From NCBI RefSeq assembly GCF_003573695.1, contig NC_039359.1:93549434-93613433 (forward strand): a stretch of DNA of 64,000 nucleotides. The letters run 5' to 3'. The stretch is from Papaver somniferum (lineage: Eukaryota; Streptophyta; Magnoliopsida; Ranunculales; Papaveraceae). The position numbers were made by a program, and so were the translations under genes. The notes under the pieces are model-generated. The model saw only the letters and a program-made list of their open reading frames with translations. It was not told where the DNA came from and made no database searches. Shown one piece after another: positions 9,250 to 19,123 of this stretch. Every line of letters begins with the position of its first letter. The stretch's first letter is position 1.

Positions 9250-10650
9250 ATGACACACATAGAAAGCGCTATCTCGGGCACGACAGGAAACCAAGTGGCC
9301 TGTCAACCCCTTAACCTCGACGAAGTGACAATAGAAGATGATGACAGTGAGGAAGAAACAACGATCCTGGGCGTTATCAAGCAATCGGCAAAACGTGGAC
9401 CCCAAGATAAAGAGGTGACAACGTCACAAGAGGAGAGCAAGCAGGCAGTCCAGCCAGCGAAACCCATATCATACACTTTACAAAACATGCAGAAAGAATT
9501 GGATGAACGCACACGAAGGAGACAAGAGCTTGAAAACTGGATAGCACAGGCAGTAATGGCAGGACAACGTACTTCCGAATAGACAATGGGGAGCGCACAA
9601 CACAAAGGTGACAAGACGATGGTAACGTCACAAAAAAAATAGCTAAGTACTTAGAGCAGAACTATCACGTGGTAAAACAAGTCAATCATTGCCGCGTGAA
9701 TAGCCCATACCCCACGTACATCCGGAAATATTCGTATCCCGAAGACTACATCTCTCCAAAGTTCAAAGTATATGAGGGCCAAGGAAACGCGCGAGAGCAT
9801 CTCAGCCGATTCTTGTCATCAATGAATGACAAGGCTACCGATGGAAAGTTGTGCTTAAAAGAATTCCCCAAGTCACTCACGGGCACATCGTTCACTTGGT
9901 ATGACAACCTAAAGGAAGAAAGCGTGGACTCCTGGCAAACTTTGTCCACACTCTTTCTTGGGAAGTTTTATTCGGCCAAAAGGAAGATCACGGCGTTAGA
10001 TCTGAGCAAGAACAGGCAACGAATAGGCGAGGAAGTAGGAAAATACATCTTGCGGTTCCGGCGCTTGACATTGGACTGTCACGAAGAAATCAACGAGGAA
10101 GCGCTTGTCGAAATCTGCGTGCAAGGAATGGTCCCAGCTTTTAGAGGGAGTTTAATCAATTTCAGATTCCAGACCTTCGTAGAACTAGAAGAAGCAGCTG
10201 AGAGGATCAATGACTGCATAGAAGGGGCACCTACAGATTCTGTTTGGCGTACTACGGTTAGTGCTGCGTCAGGAATCCCACGCAAAGTAATACCTAACGT
10301 TAGTAAGGAAAATAGAGACCAACCCCAGATTGATGGCAGAAGCCGAAGGAGAAACGGAGGAAGTAGGCGCGATTACAAAACGCCACTCACTCTCCCCTAC
10401 AACAAAGAACGCGCAATTAGACACTTGAACCAATGGATCGCCGAAGGAGAAATTCAGCTACCCCCGACCTCGGTGGGATATCAACAAAATAGATAAAAAT
10501 GCGGCCAGATACTGTTACAACCACCAAAAGATGGGGCACCCAACGGAGGAATGCTTTACCATTTGGAGCACATTCGAACACAAGCGGGTAGCTGGGGAAC
10601 TAGAGAAGACAAGACAGACGATTGCACATGACCAGTTCCCTCGCCACTAA
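9250..10650 (+). pseudogene. Gypsy gag of element H (retrotrans_gag plus zinc knuckle)
   Basis: Gag would form the particle that packages the element RNA. An N-terminal acidic/coiled-coil segment (9250-9582: EDDDSEEE, then QKELDERTRRRQELENW) ends at a TAG. The capsid-like retrotransposon gag domain follows in 9669-10250, with EHLSRFLSSM, the LTGTSFTWYDNL block, FLGKFYSAKRK and GKYILRFRRL in the usual order. A basic linker (RSRRRNGGSRRDYK) precedes a one-base frameshift in a C run near 10460. After the shift a knuckle CYNHQKMGHPTEEC (about 10515-10556) is seen; it has His in place of the second Cys, as in Tat-clade gags. The frame ends at a TAA near 10650. It is lightly damaged (one stop, one shift). 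Confidence 0.85.
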
Positions 10651-10742
10651 CCCAAAAAAAAAGAGAGAATGCGGAGCATAGGCCCGCATGTTGTAAACAC
10701 TTTCGTTTGTTAAGAAAAAATTTCTCTTAATGTTGGAAGGCA

Positions 10743-11770
10743 ATTATATCAAAAGGTCTCAGGAAAGCCAAAGGCGCCCGATTGAATGGAAAATTCACAA
10801 AAGGTCCTGGGAATGTCAAAGGCGCCCGGTCGACTGGCAAAAGGTCTCGGGAAAGCCAAAGGCGCCCGAATAACTGAAAAATTCACAAAAGGTCCCGAAA
10901 ACGCCAAAGGTGCCCGGTTGACTGACAAAAGGTCTCGGGAAAGCAAAAGGCGCCTGATTGACTGACAAATTCACAAAAGGTCCTGGGAATGCTAAAGGCA
11001 CCCGGTCGACTGGCAAAAGGTCCCGGGAAATCTAAAGGCGCCTGATTGACTGATAAATTCACAAAAAGGTCCCGGAAACGCCAAAGGCGCCCGGTTGGCT
11101 GACAAAAGGTCTCGGAAAATCCAAAGACGCCTGATTGATTGACAAATTCACAAAAGGTCCTGGGAATGCCGAAGGCGCCCGGTTGACTGGCAAAAGGTCT
11201 TGGGAAAGCCAAAAGCGCCCGATTGACTGAAAAATTCACAAAAGCTCCCGGAAACGCCGAAGGCGCCCAGTTGACTGACAAAAGGTCTCAGGAAATTCAA
11301 AGGCGCCTGATTGACTGAAAAATTCACAAAAGGTCCTGGAAATGCCAAAGGCGCCCGGTCGACTGACAAAAGGTCTCGGGAAAGCCAAAGGCGCCTGATT
11401 GACTGACAAATTGACAAAAGGTCTTGGGAATTCCAAAAGCACCCGGTCGACTGCCAAAAGGTCTCAGGAAAGCCAAAGGCACCCGATTGACTGACAAATT
11501 CACAAATGGTCCCGGAAATGCCGAAGGCGCCCGGTTGACTGACAAAGGTCTCAGGAAAGCCAAAGGCGCCCGATTGATTGACAAATTTACAAAAGGTTTC
11601 CGGAATGCCAAAGGTGCCCGGTCGACCGGAAAAAGGTCTCATGATAGCTAAAGGCGCCTGATCGACTGAAAAATTTACAAAACGTCTCAGGAAAGTCACA
11701 TAGTTCTGGTCGACTAATAATCCCACATAAATCTTGGGAACGCCAAAGGCGCTTAGTCGATCGACGCTTT
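10743..11770. repeat. Dimeric minisatellite, about 12 x 87 bp
   Basis: Units begin CAAAAGGTC and alternate between 40 bp (ending cccggtcgactgg) and 47-48 bp (ending gattgactgacaaattca), for example at 10750, 10798, 10838, 10885 and 10925. The true period is therefore an 87-88 bp dimer. Each half contains a 'ccaaaggcgccc' core. The many overlapping open frames here (Pro/Phe-rich) are by-products of a period close to a multiple of three and are not genes. It lies between gag and the 3' end of the antisense gene. Confidence 0.93.
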
Positions 11771-12415
11771 ACAAAGGAACCAAGAGAAAGCAAAATCGTT
11801 TGTACGTTTTCTCAAATACCTACTCAACCCAACACCGTTCTGGACTAAAATAAGGGCGTAGGTACGCCTTATCCTCGCCCGTCCCGCAGAAGGCGACTGA
11901 TTGACCAATAGACATACAAAGGCCCTGGCTATGCCAAAGACGCCTGATTAACTACTAAACTTGGAAGCAGCTCTCAGAAATGCTAAAAGCACCTAATTGA
12001 CTGATAAAGCACTCCCGGATCCCAGAGATACCAGACGCGTCTCACCGAAGAAATAAGCGTATAATCACCCCTGCCTACCACAGACAACACCCTTGCAAAG
12101 TAGGGAAAAAAAACGGGAAGTAGTTGCGGCCGACAACGATTATAAGCAACCCAATAAATATGATTATACAGGAAAGTAATTGTAAAGAAAGGAAGAGTAT
12201 AATCATCTGACAATCGGCATACCCAATAAGTACGATTATAAGAAACCAAAGCAGCTAGTTAAAAGATAATGAAATACTAACAGAAAGACAATCAAACACC
12301 ACAAAATATCCCACAACATAAAAACAAACAAACAACAATCACGGTGCTTTAAGGGAAAGCCCAACAAAGGTAAATAAAAGAAAAGCTGACACAAGAACAA
12401 AGTGCTCTAAGCCAG
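11771..12415. other. Non-coding spacer of element H
   Basis: Contains one or two degenerate minisatellite units (11884-11960) and AT-rich DNA with a repeated 'caataa(a/g)ta(t/c)gattat' phrase (12150-12170 and 12223-12240). No gene seen. Confidence 0.5.
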
Positions 12416-15400
12416 TTAAAGCCTCTCCAGCTCTTGCCGCTTCTCCTCAAGATCAGATAGAACAGTTTCCTTGGCGGCCTCCTCCCGCAACACCTCATCA
12501 GTAGCCACTCCAACATCAGCAAGCAATGAATCCAGCACCTCCTTTTTGCTAGAAATTGTCTCTGAGCGCTTCTTCAACTCCTCTTCCATCTGAGAAATTT
12601 GACTCATAAGCCGACTACGAGGGTCATTCCGGACCTTCACCTTCGCCAGCAGCTCCTCCAACCACTGCACTGGGAACTTAACATTAAGTGCAGATTACAC
12701 AGCAGCTTCCCAACCGCGTAGAGTTGTCGCGTCAATAGGATCATTCCCCACGCGCGTAAAGAGGTCTGCGATCTCCAAGAGGTTTCTAGTCATATAACAC
12801 AAAAAAAGGAACGTCCAAGAGGCCCTCTTTTGCCATGTGACCGCCACCATGCTCAACAATATCCCTGTAGGCAGCAGCAAAAAATATCGGCACCCAGAAG
12901 CCGTGGACAAGAGTATAGGTAGCAGGATCTACTCCAGCCTCAACAACGTTCACCACCAAAGGGAAATGAAACCGCACATCCTCGGAATCTTCTGTTATAA
13001 CAGGGGTGGTTGGTATATCATCCGTAGGAGTATCATACCGCTTCTCCGGAAGAACAGACGAGCCGCCGACATCCATTTTGGTCCGCTCATAGGATCCCTC
13101 GCTGCTAGGGACCACGCGCCTGGTACCATCCATGTCAGGCTTCGTGGTTTCTTTTTCCTTATTACCCATATCCTAATACTAGCGACAACATGTCAAAAAA
13201 AAGGGGGAAAGAAAAAAAAAAATGAGAGAGGAAAGGGAAAACCAACCTTGGGAACAGATGAGCCTAGCGGAGTATCAACAACTTTAGGACGAGATGCGGA
13301 GGAACTAGAAGACGATTCAGAGCCACTAGTGGAGCCTGACAAATAAGAAATGAGAACCATCGCAAAATAACTTAAATTTATAAAGAAAGATGAGTGAAAG
13401 GAAAAGAGAGGAATAACAAAAACAAAGACACGTATTAAATAGGGAGTTACCTGCAGGATCATTAACGGTTAACTCACATGGGATGGGGAACCACCAAAAA
13501 CTGACGGGCTGGACCCAGAAGGGCTCATTGATTGCAGCACGACACTATGAGATACTTGAGGTTCCCCCTGCCACGTACGGTTTCAGCCCTAAGAGGGTGA
13601 ACTGATGATATATGAAGGAGGGATGACACCCAACCAGATCTTGTGGGGAGGCTAACCCCTAAGCTCCTCAGCTGATCCACGAACGAAGTAGTCGGGATGA
13701 CACCCATGTCCCCGAGAGGCTGTGATGCGCTCCTCCGATGGCTTTGACGAGGCTGCAAAGGCACGCTGCCAGCAGAGGAACAAGGGCGCGGAGCAGACGA
13801 TTGGTTCGCCTCCCGCCTGGCTTTCTTCTTTAGACTACTTTCAGTCCAGTCACACTCGGGCATATTCAAGTATTACTCTATCACATAAGAGGGGGGATTC
13901 CACCCTAGGCGACTGGCCGTAGGAGTCTCATGTGGAAGTGACTGCCGCTACCTAACTTATCAAAATAAAATAAAGGGGGAACGAAGTGGTAATAACAAAA
14001 ATACAAGACAAAGGAAATATCAAATACCTGGGGCGTTAAAGGACTAACAGGAGGCTTCACATTTAGCCGCGGGGGCTTACGATTAGAAAATGACCCCTTT
14101 TTCGGCTTCGCAGGCTCATGACCCTCGGGCGGGGCCCAAGAGGTCACCACAGGATCCGAGCGACCTTTGTTAGCTGGAACTAGGTGATGCTCAACATCTA
14201 CGGCATCATCAAGTTTGATTCGGCCAGAGGCGTGAAGTTACCGAAGATCTTGAATGGTCAAGTCACGAGGAGGAGATGATTCACGTAAAAGGAAGTTCAA
14301 AGCTCGGCGCCGTAAGAAGTCGTGATACTGGTGGGCCCTTTCAGTAACCGCCAAAGGTCGCGCAGAAATAGGCTGCTTGAACGAAAAATTGATCTCGCGA
14401 TCAGACAAACGAGTCGCCTCCTTGAAGACGCAACGATTGAAGCTAGCGACAATGTCTTCGATTCTAGAATTTTCCAGAGGAGGTAACCTATGAGGAACCC
14501 CTTGGTCGAACCCCACTTGCCGAGCCGCGCAATCAGGCTTGTAAGATACGACGACGAATTTACCAGCATAGAAACCATGAAGATAGCCAGGAAACACTGC
14601 CATCACTGAATCAAAATCCGCCTCTGACAAGGGCTTTGTCGAGTCCAATTCCATGTCAAAGGGGGAAACGAAATCATAATGCACCGGACCTGATCGACCG
14701 TCTTGATAGGGAAACGGTTCGAAATCCTTTGCCACGTCTAAATGCTTACCAAGATCGCCCTGGGGTACTTTCCCCTTCAAGTTCCAAAGAGCCATCCGTG
14801 GGTAGCCGTAAGAAACGGGTAGCTTCTTGACCTAACCGTCATCCTGCTCCACATCTTCCTCACGAAGAATTGCGAGTTCGTTAGGCTCAAGCGTGCACGG
14901 AGGAACATGTTCCCAATACCAAGCCTTCACAAAATAAGCCGGGATATAGGTCTCAATTTTGTGCGATGAACCTACCGTATGGAGATCCTGAAAGAACAGA
15001 TCAAGATGGCAGTACAAACCATCTAAGAACATCGGTGCCAGCGGAAAAGAGACGCCGCGAGACAACAACACTACCATTGGCACGATCTCACCCTTGATAG
15101 TATCCTTGGACTATATTCAAATACGTCGTGGCAAAGCCAAAACAAGATGAAGGCGGATAGCTCCGCACGGGAATTCTTCTCCTTGCGTTTGGGGGGAGCG
15201 CTTTCCCATCAACTATTCGGGGAGCCCAATATTTCAACCAAAGAGAAAAAGAAGCACGATGGTTGACTTTAACAAACCATTCAGGGCCAGCTCCCGTTGG
15301 ATTTGATGAACCATGAATTGCCTCATAAGCGCGGATGGAGCTAGATAGAAGGCGATCTCCAGACGGGAGCTTAGGAGGAGCCTTCTTCTCCACCCACTTG

Positions 15401-16265
15401 TTTTTTCCTTTCAGAGCGGAAGAAGATGCCCCCTTCTTACCTATGCCAGTGGCCTCCTTGTTTCCGCTTCTCCCAAATGGCGCTTGACTTTTCAGCACTA
15501 GTTCACGACGGGAATCATATTTACACTTCAACAAATAGGTACACAGTTCTTTATCCTCATCATTCAGCACTCTGTAGACGGCCTCCTCATCGTACGAATG
15601 ACTGTCGTGAATCGGCAACCCTGTAAGAGCGACAACATCTTCTAAAACGACGGTGGCTTCCCCCCACGCCGTGAGGAGAGTATTCACGGGAGGAGCCCAA
15701 CGGTAGAAAAGCCGCGTTATATCGCGAATGCACCTATTTACTTCCCGCTTAAGAGATGAGTCTATAGCTTCATTAATGCCTACCTTTCGGAGAGTAGCAA
15801 CATGACTGGGGTTGGAGCGTACGCGGGACGCCCAATGCGGCCACACCGGGTGTGTTTTCGATTTAGATCGAATATTGAAGGCAGGAAGATCGTAGTCGCC
15901 ATGATGGATGGCCATCCGCGACACGGTTTTAAATGGAAAAGCGTCCATGGTCTCTGACTCGGGTCGCAAAATCCATCCGGGAGAGGAAGGGTAAGGAAGT
16001 AAGGGCGGATTCAGAAGGCGAGAGGATAGGACGACGTTTAGAGGGAAAACGCGCTTACAGCCGCATAATTCTCTTAGCCTTAGCGCGCGCTTTAAGGCAG
16101 GACCACTCGTAAATTCAGCAATCGTGTATGAGATACCGTCCTCCGGGGCGGGTAAGATGATCTCGTCATGATCGGAATACTCAGCTTCTTCAGGATCTTC
16201 ATTCTGGGTTGGTCGGATTCACTAGACTCCTCAGACGAAGAGCTACTGGAAGAGCTGCTAGACAT
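12416..16265 (-). pseudogene. Antisense plant mobile domain (PMD) gene carried by element H
   Basis: PMD proteins (MAIN/MAIL1 relatives; also found inside plant transposons) are linked to silencing and genome stability. The start is at 16265, opening with a Ser-rich acidic tract (MSSSSSSSSSSEESSES). The PMD proper lies at about 15970-15490 with HPVWPHWASRV, GINEAIDSSL, LFYRWAPPVNTLLTAWGEATV, LEDVVALTGLPI and a cysteine near the block end. A second conserved part (15340-15090: WFVKVNHRASFSLWLKYW, PSSCFGFATTYLN) and a PMD-tail region (15083-14238) follow. Introns fall at about 13947-14027, 13340-13480 and 13171-13243. The last exon ends in a coiled coil (EELLAKVKVR...EEKRQELERL, stop at 12416). 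Breaks: frameshifts near 16200, 15100 and 12797 (a T run), in-frame stops at 14834 and 13887, and a stop near 12697. Recently intact, now dead in this copy. Confidence 0.82.
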
Positions 16266-16332
16266 GGCGAGTGTATGGGTGTGCGTGGAAGAAAAGAAGA
16301 AGAAAGATTGAGAATAAAACGAATTGACAGTC

Positions 16333-16342
16333 CTATATATAG
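16333..16342 (-). promoter_or_regulatory. TATA box of the antisense PMD gene
   Basis: The reverse strand reads CTATATATAGG about 70 bases upstream of the Ser-rich start codon at 16265, the right place for a plant core promoter. It implies that the antisense gene is transcribed from its own promoter and not from the LTR. Confidence 0.5.
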
Positions 16343-16523
16343 AGGGCCCTAGGGATTGAACGTGGAAGTTATGCATGGGGAATGGTAACCGTCATAAACT
16401 GGAAAGAGAAGAGACTTAGCACGACAAGGAAGTGAAACTTCACCCACGATCGAAAACTCAACAAAAGGAAAATACTCATCTCATCTATGGATCGTGAAGA
16501 AGGGCGCTCAAAAAGAGGTTCTT

Positions 16524-16560
16524 TGACTATTGGATCATCTGATAATTGATCCAATAGTCA
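16524..16560. repeat. Perfect 14-bp hairpin next to the 3' LTR
   Basis: TGACTATTGGATCA (16524-16537), a 9-base loop, then TGATCCAATAGTCA (16547-16560). The stem has no mismatch. It ends ten bases before the 3' LTR and overlaps the place where the polypurine tract (ggagacta) is used. Confidence 0.85.
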
Positions 16561-16569
16561 GGAGACTAA

Positions 16570-16947
16570 TGTTGATACATGAAAAATATTATCCCTTAGC
16601 CGGGTTAATGCGCCCCTAAAAGGGAGGCAAGCCCAATATGAGACATGGGGACTTGGGGACTAAATCCCAAGTCCACTAAGAGGGTATCCATTAAGATGGA
16701 ATGGATAAGGGAGGAATTAATAGGAAAGAAGAAGGTTTTATTAGAGAAGGAATGGCATTAGCAGCAATTAAAGAAGTTTAGGACACATGGCATGATGTCA
16801 TAAAGGAAGGGTCTTTTGGAAAGTCTATATAAAAAAGGACAAGGTACAATGGAAAGGCAACTCTCTCTCTTACTATTTTTAGAAAAGTGAGATCATTTGG
16901 CTAGCTAGGACGGGTAGAACCTCAAAACCTAAATTCACCCCTCAACA
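16570..16947 (+). repeat. 3' LTR of element H (378 bp)
   Basis: Direct repeat of 8841-9211, starting TGTTGATACATG and ending CACCCCTCAACA, then the ATACA duplication. Differences from the 5' copy are scattered single bases plus short indels such as an extra 'ggggactt'. Confidence 0.92.
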
Positions 16948-16952
16948 ATACA

Positions 16953-17052
16953 AATTGAGCGATCCGACGGTCAGGATCTGCTAATATTTTTTGTCATATA
17001 TGAATTGGTATCACCCCCTAGTAATACTGGTATCCCCTTTATAAATCATGAG
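16953..17052. mobile_element. MITE, right half
   Basis: Contains the inverted counterpart of the left arm (17022-17048). The non-inverted interior (16953-17010) includes 'gatccgacggtcaggat'. See the left half at 8796. Confidence 0.72.
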
Positions 17053-17159
17053 ACAAGTGGTTACCAATAACAAAGAAATATACAAACAACTATAGGATCT
17101 ATTAGAAGAAAAAAATATCTTGAAAAAGTACGCAAAAAAGATAATTACCCAAATAAAGC

Positions 17160-17600
17160 TACTTTCTTCTAAACTAACAGCAGTTAGTCCTTGGGATAAT
17201 TGGGGGAGTTGAGTGTAGTTCAGTTTTTACCCGTTAGTCGTCGGGGAGTTCGAAGGAGTCTCTCAAAATCCCCGTTAGTCGTGGGAGAGTTTAGAAGAGT
17301 CTGCCAAACTCCTTAGAAAACCATGTTAGTCGTGGGGGAGTTTGAAGGAAACTTTTGAACTCCCTGTTAGTGGTAAAAACTAGAATGCTAGGGAGTTGGT
17401 CTGTTTTGGGGAGTTACTGGCAGTGTATTTTTGGCTTACTACAAATCTCTCAAAAGAGTACAGATTTTGGGAGAGTCTCTCAAACTCCTTATAATCAAAA
17501 CACCAAACTCCCTATACTCTCTTGCATTCCCTCAAAATCTCCACATTCAAAATGCATTAGACTCTCCCAATTCACCTGCGAACTGACCCCCAGTAAGAAA
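17160..17600. repeat. MITE-like repeat with internal GTTAGTCGTGGG units
   Basis: The phrase gttagtcg(t/tc)ggg(g)gagttt recurs at 17233, 17274, 17324 and, decayed, at 17369. An opposite-strand half (17470-17598) has the inverted theme ('gagtctctcaaactcc'). Imperfect terminal similarity (CAGTTAGTCC...ATTGGGGGAGT against the inverted right end) suggests a hAT-type MITE of about 430 bp. No clear target duplication. Flanks 17053-17160 and 17600-18248 show nothing else. Confidence 0.5.
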
Positions 17601-18248
17601 AGAACTTGTAAGTTGGTATGTAATTACGGAGAAATTGTGGAAAGACCAGATCAAAGACCAAAACAACACGAAGTTTTTTAGCAACACAACTAAACATAAA
17701 TATCAAAGAACCAGAATAAAAAATTTAAGAGATGAAATCAATGATTGACTAAGATGGCTACTTCTTTTAACCTGGAAATCGACAAAGAGGTGATTGATAT
17801 GAACCCACATTCCTACTTATATAACTCAAATGGATAATGATGCTCTTTGTAGTACCCCTATGGAAAAAAGTAAATAATATTCTCTATGTAACCTGATAAA
17901 AATCCGGGAATTTCTGCTCAATTTTTTCCAACCAAATTTGGAGATGAGTGTACGTATTTAACATAGTTAAAATGGTCCAAATTTTCTTTGAAACGACAAT
18001 ATCTCTAAGGAGATGAATGCCTCTTTCATCACCTAAATTCCTAAGACGTTTAACCCTACTGTACATCGGAATTCAAACCGGTAGCCATTTCAAAAATAAC
18101 GTATAAAATAATGGCAAGTAAGATAAAAGTCTTACTAGGAAAGATAATTTCCCGATAATTCCTTCCTTCCGGGAAGGCATATATAGGAAAACATTACCAT
18201 AGCAAAACTGATACGTAAAATGAAAATACCGAATCTAAAAATGGATTT

Positions 18249-18513
18249 ATGGAAATCAAAATTGACATATCCAAAATATTCGACCGTGTCGAATGGAATT
18301 TTCTAATGCAGACTATGAACAAATGGGCTGTAACAGTAAATGGCATAACCTAGTTCATCATTGTATATTTACAACTATGTTGTCAGTCCTTTTAATGGAT
18401 CTCCAACTCAATTCTTTAAACCTTTGAGAGGTTTGCGTCAAGAATATCCAATCTCCTCGTACTTGTTTCTATTTTGTATGAAGGTGAAAGAAACCAAATT
18501 CTTAGTGAGAAGC
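18249..18513 (+). pseudogene. LINE (non-LTR) reverse transcriptase fragment
   Basis: Three frame-shifted pieces give the plant L1-type reverse transcriptase order: MEIKIDISKIFDRVEWNF (the AFDxVxW block), NSKWHNLVHHC, then GSPTQFFKPLRGLRQ...YPISSYLFLFCM (the GLRQGDPLSPYLF block). The catalytic FADD block and everything downstream are missing. Frameshifts lie near 18325 and 18400. Confidence 0.75.
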
Positions 18514-18576
18514 TAAATACTCATGGTGAAAAAGTATCCTAGTTGGTGCGTGGTTTAAAGTCCATCAATCAGCCTT

Positions 18577-19123
18577 TTATAACAATTCAAGAGTATACAT
18601 AGTCTGAGTTAGAAGCAGAGAGTTTGTATTTGACTCATCTGTAACCTCAATGCCAAGAAAATAATACAAACCTCTCATAACAAAGGCTGAACTCAGCTTG
18701 GTGATGAAAGAAGACACTAGAGAGTTGGTGCTACCAATCAATAAGATATCATCCACATAAAGAAAAAGTATAAGTACCTCTGACCCAGAGAAATACAAGA
18801 ATAATGGGTGATCGTATTCTGACATAGTGAACCCATACTGGAATAGAAATCTGCTGAATTTTTGTATCCAAACTCGTGGTGCCTGTTTGAGTCCATAGAG
18901 AGACTTATTCAATTTGCACATATGAGTGGGATGTGCTGATCAACAAACCCATTTGGTTGCTCCATGTAGACAGTCTCATGTAATTTTCCATGTAGAAATG
19001 CATTGGAGACATATAGTTGTCGGATTTTCCATCCATTAGAAATAACAATAGTGAGAAGGAATCGAATTGTGTTAAACTTGACCACTGGGCTGAAGGTTTC
19101 AGTGTAGTCAATGCCATATTGTT
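18577..19123 (-). pseudogene. Copia reverse transcriptase fragment
   Basis: Reading the reverse strand: [19 protein letters not shown] (about 19110-19060), a [19 protein letters not shown] block, a frameshift near 18925, then KSLYGLKQAPRVW and the YVDDILLIG catalytic site (about 18770-18745), ending near FLGIEV. The fragment stops at the left edge of element E's LTR (19124), so E inserted into it; the rest of this Copia is not found on the other side. Confidence 0.88.

Larger units (their letters stand above)
8841..16947 (+). mobile_element. Element H: pol-less gypsy retrotransposon with antisense gene
   Basis: The element is structurally complete. Both LTRs (8841-9211 and 16570-16947) start TGTTGA and end TCAACA. 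It is flanked by the perfect 5-bp duplication ATACA at 8836-8840 and 16948-16952. Inside are a sense gag with a retroviral-type knuckle, an 87-bp dimeric minisatellite, and a reverse-strand multi-exon plant mobile domain gene. No protease, reverse transcriptase, RNase H or integrase is seen on either strand, so it must be mobilised in trans. This matches the published TR-GAG class. LTR type (ggagactaaTGTTGATAC junction) and gag suggest the Tat side of gypsy; that is inference. Confidence 0.92.

Noticed and set aside
10743..11770. CRISPR-like regular repeat array
   Set aside because: Adjacent units touch each other with no unique spacers; it is a minisatellite in a plant retrotransposon.
10749..11793. 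Overlapping Pro/Phe-rich proteins on the reverse strand
   Set aside because: They are translations of the minisatellite in several frames at once, without start context or conservation.
12786..16265. PMD gene as an ordinary host gene
   Set aside because: It lies wholly between the two LTRs of a complete element with target duplications, so it travels with the element.
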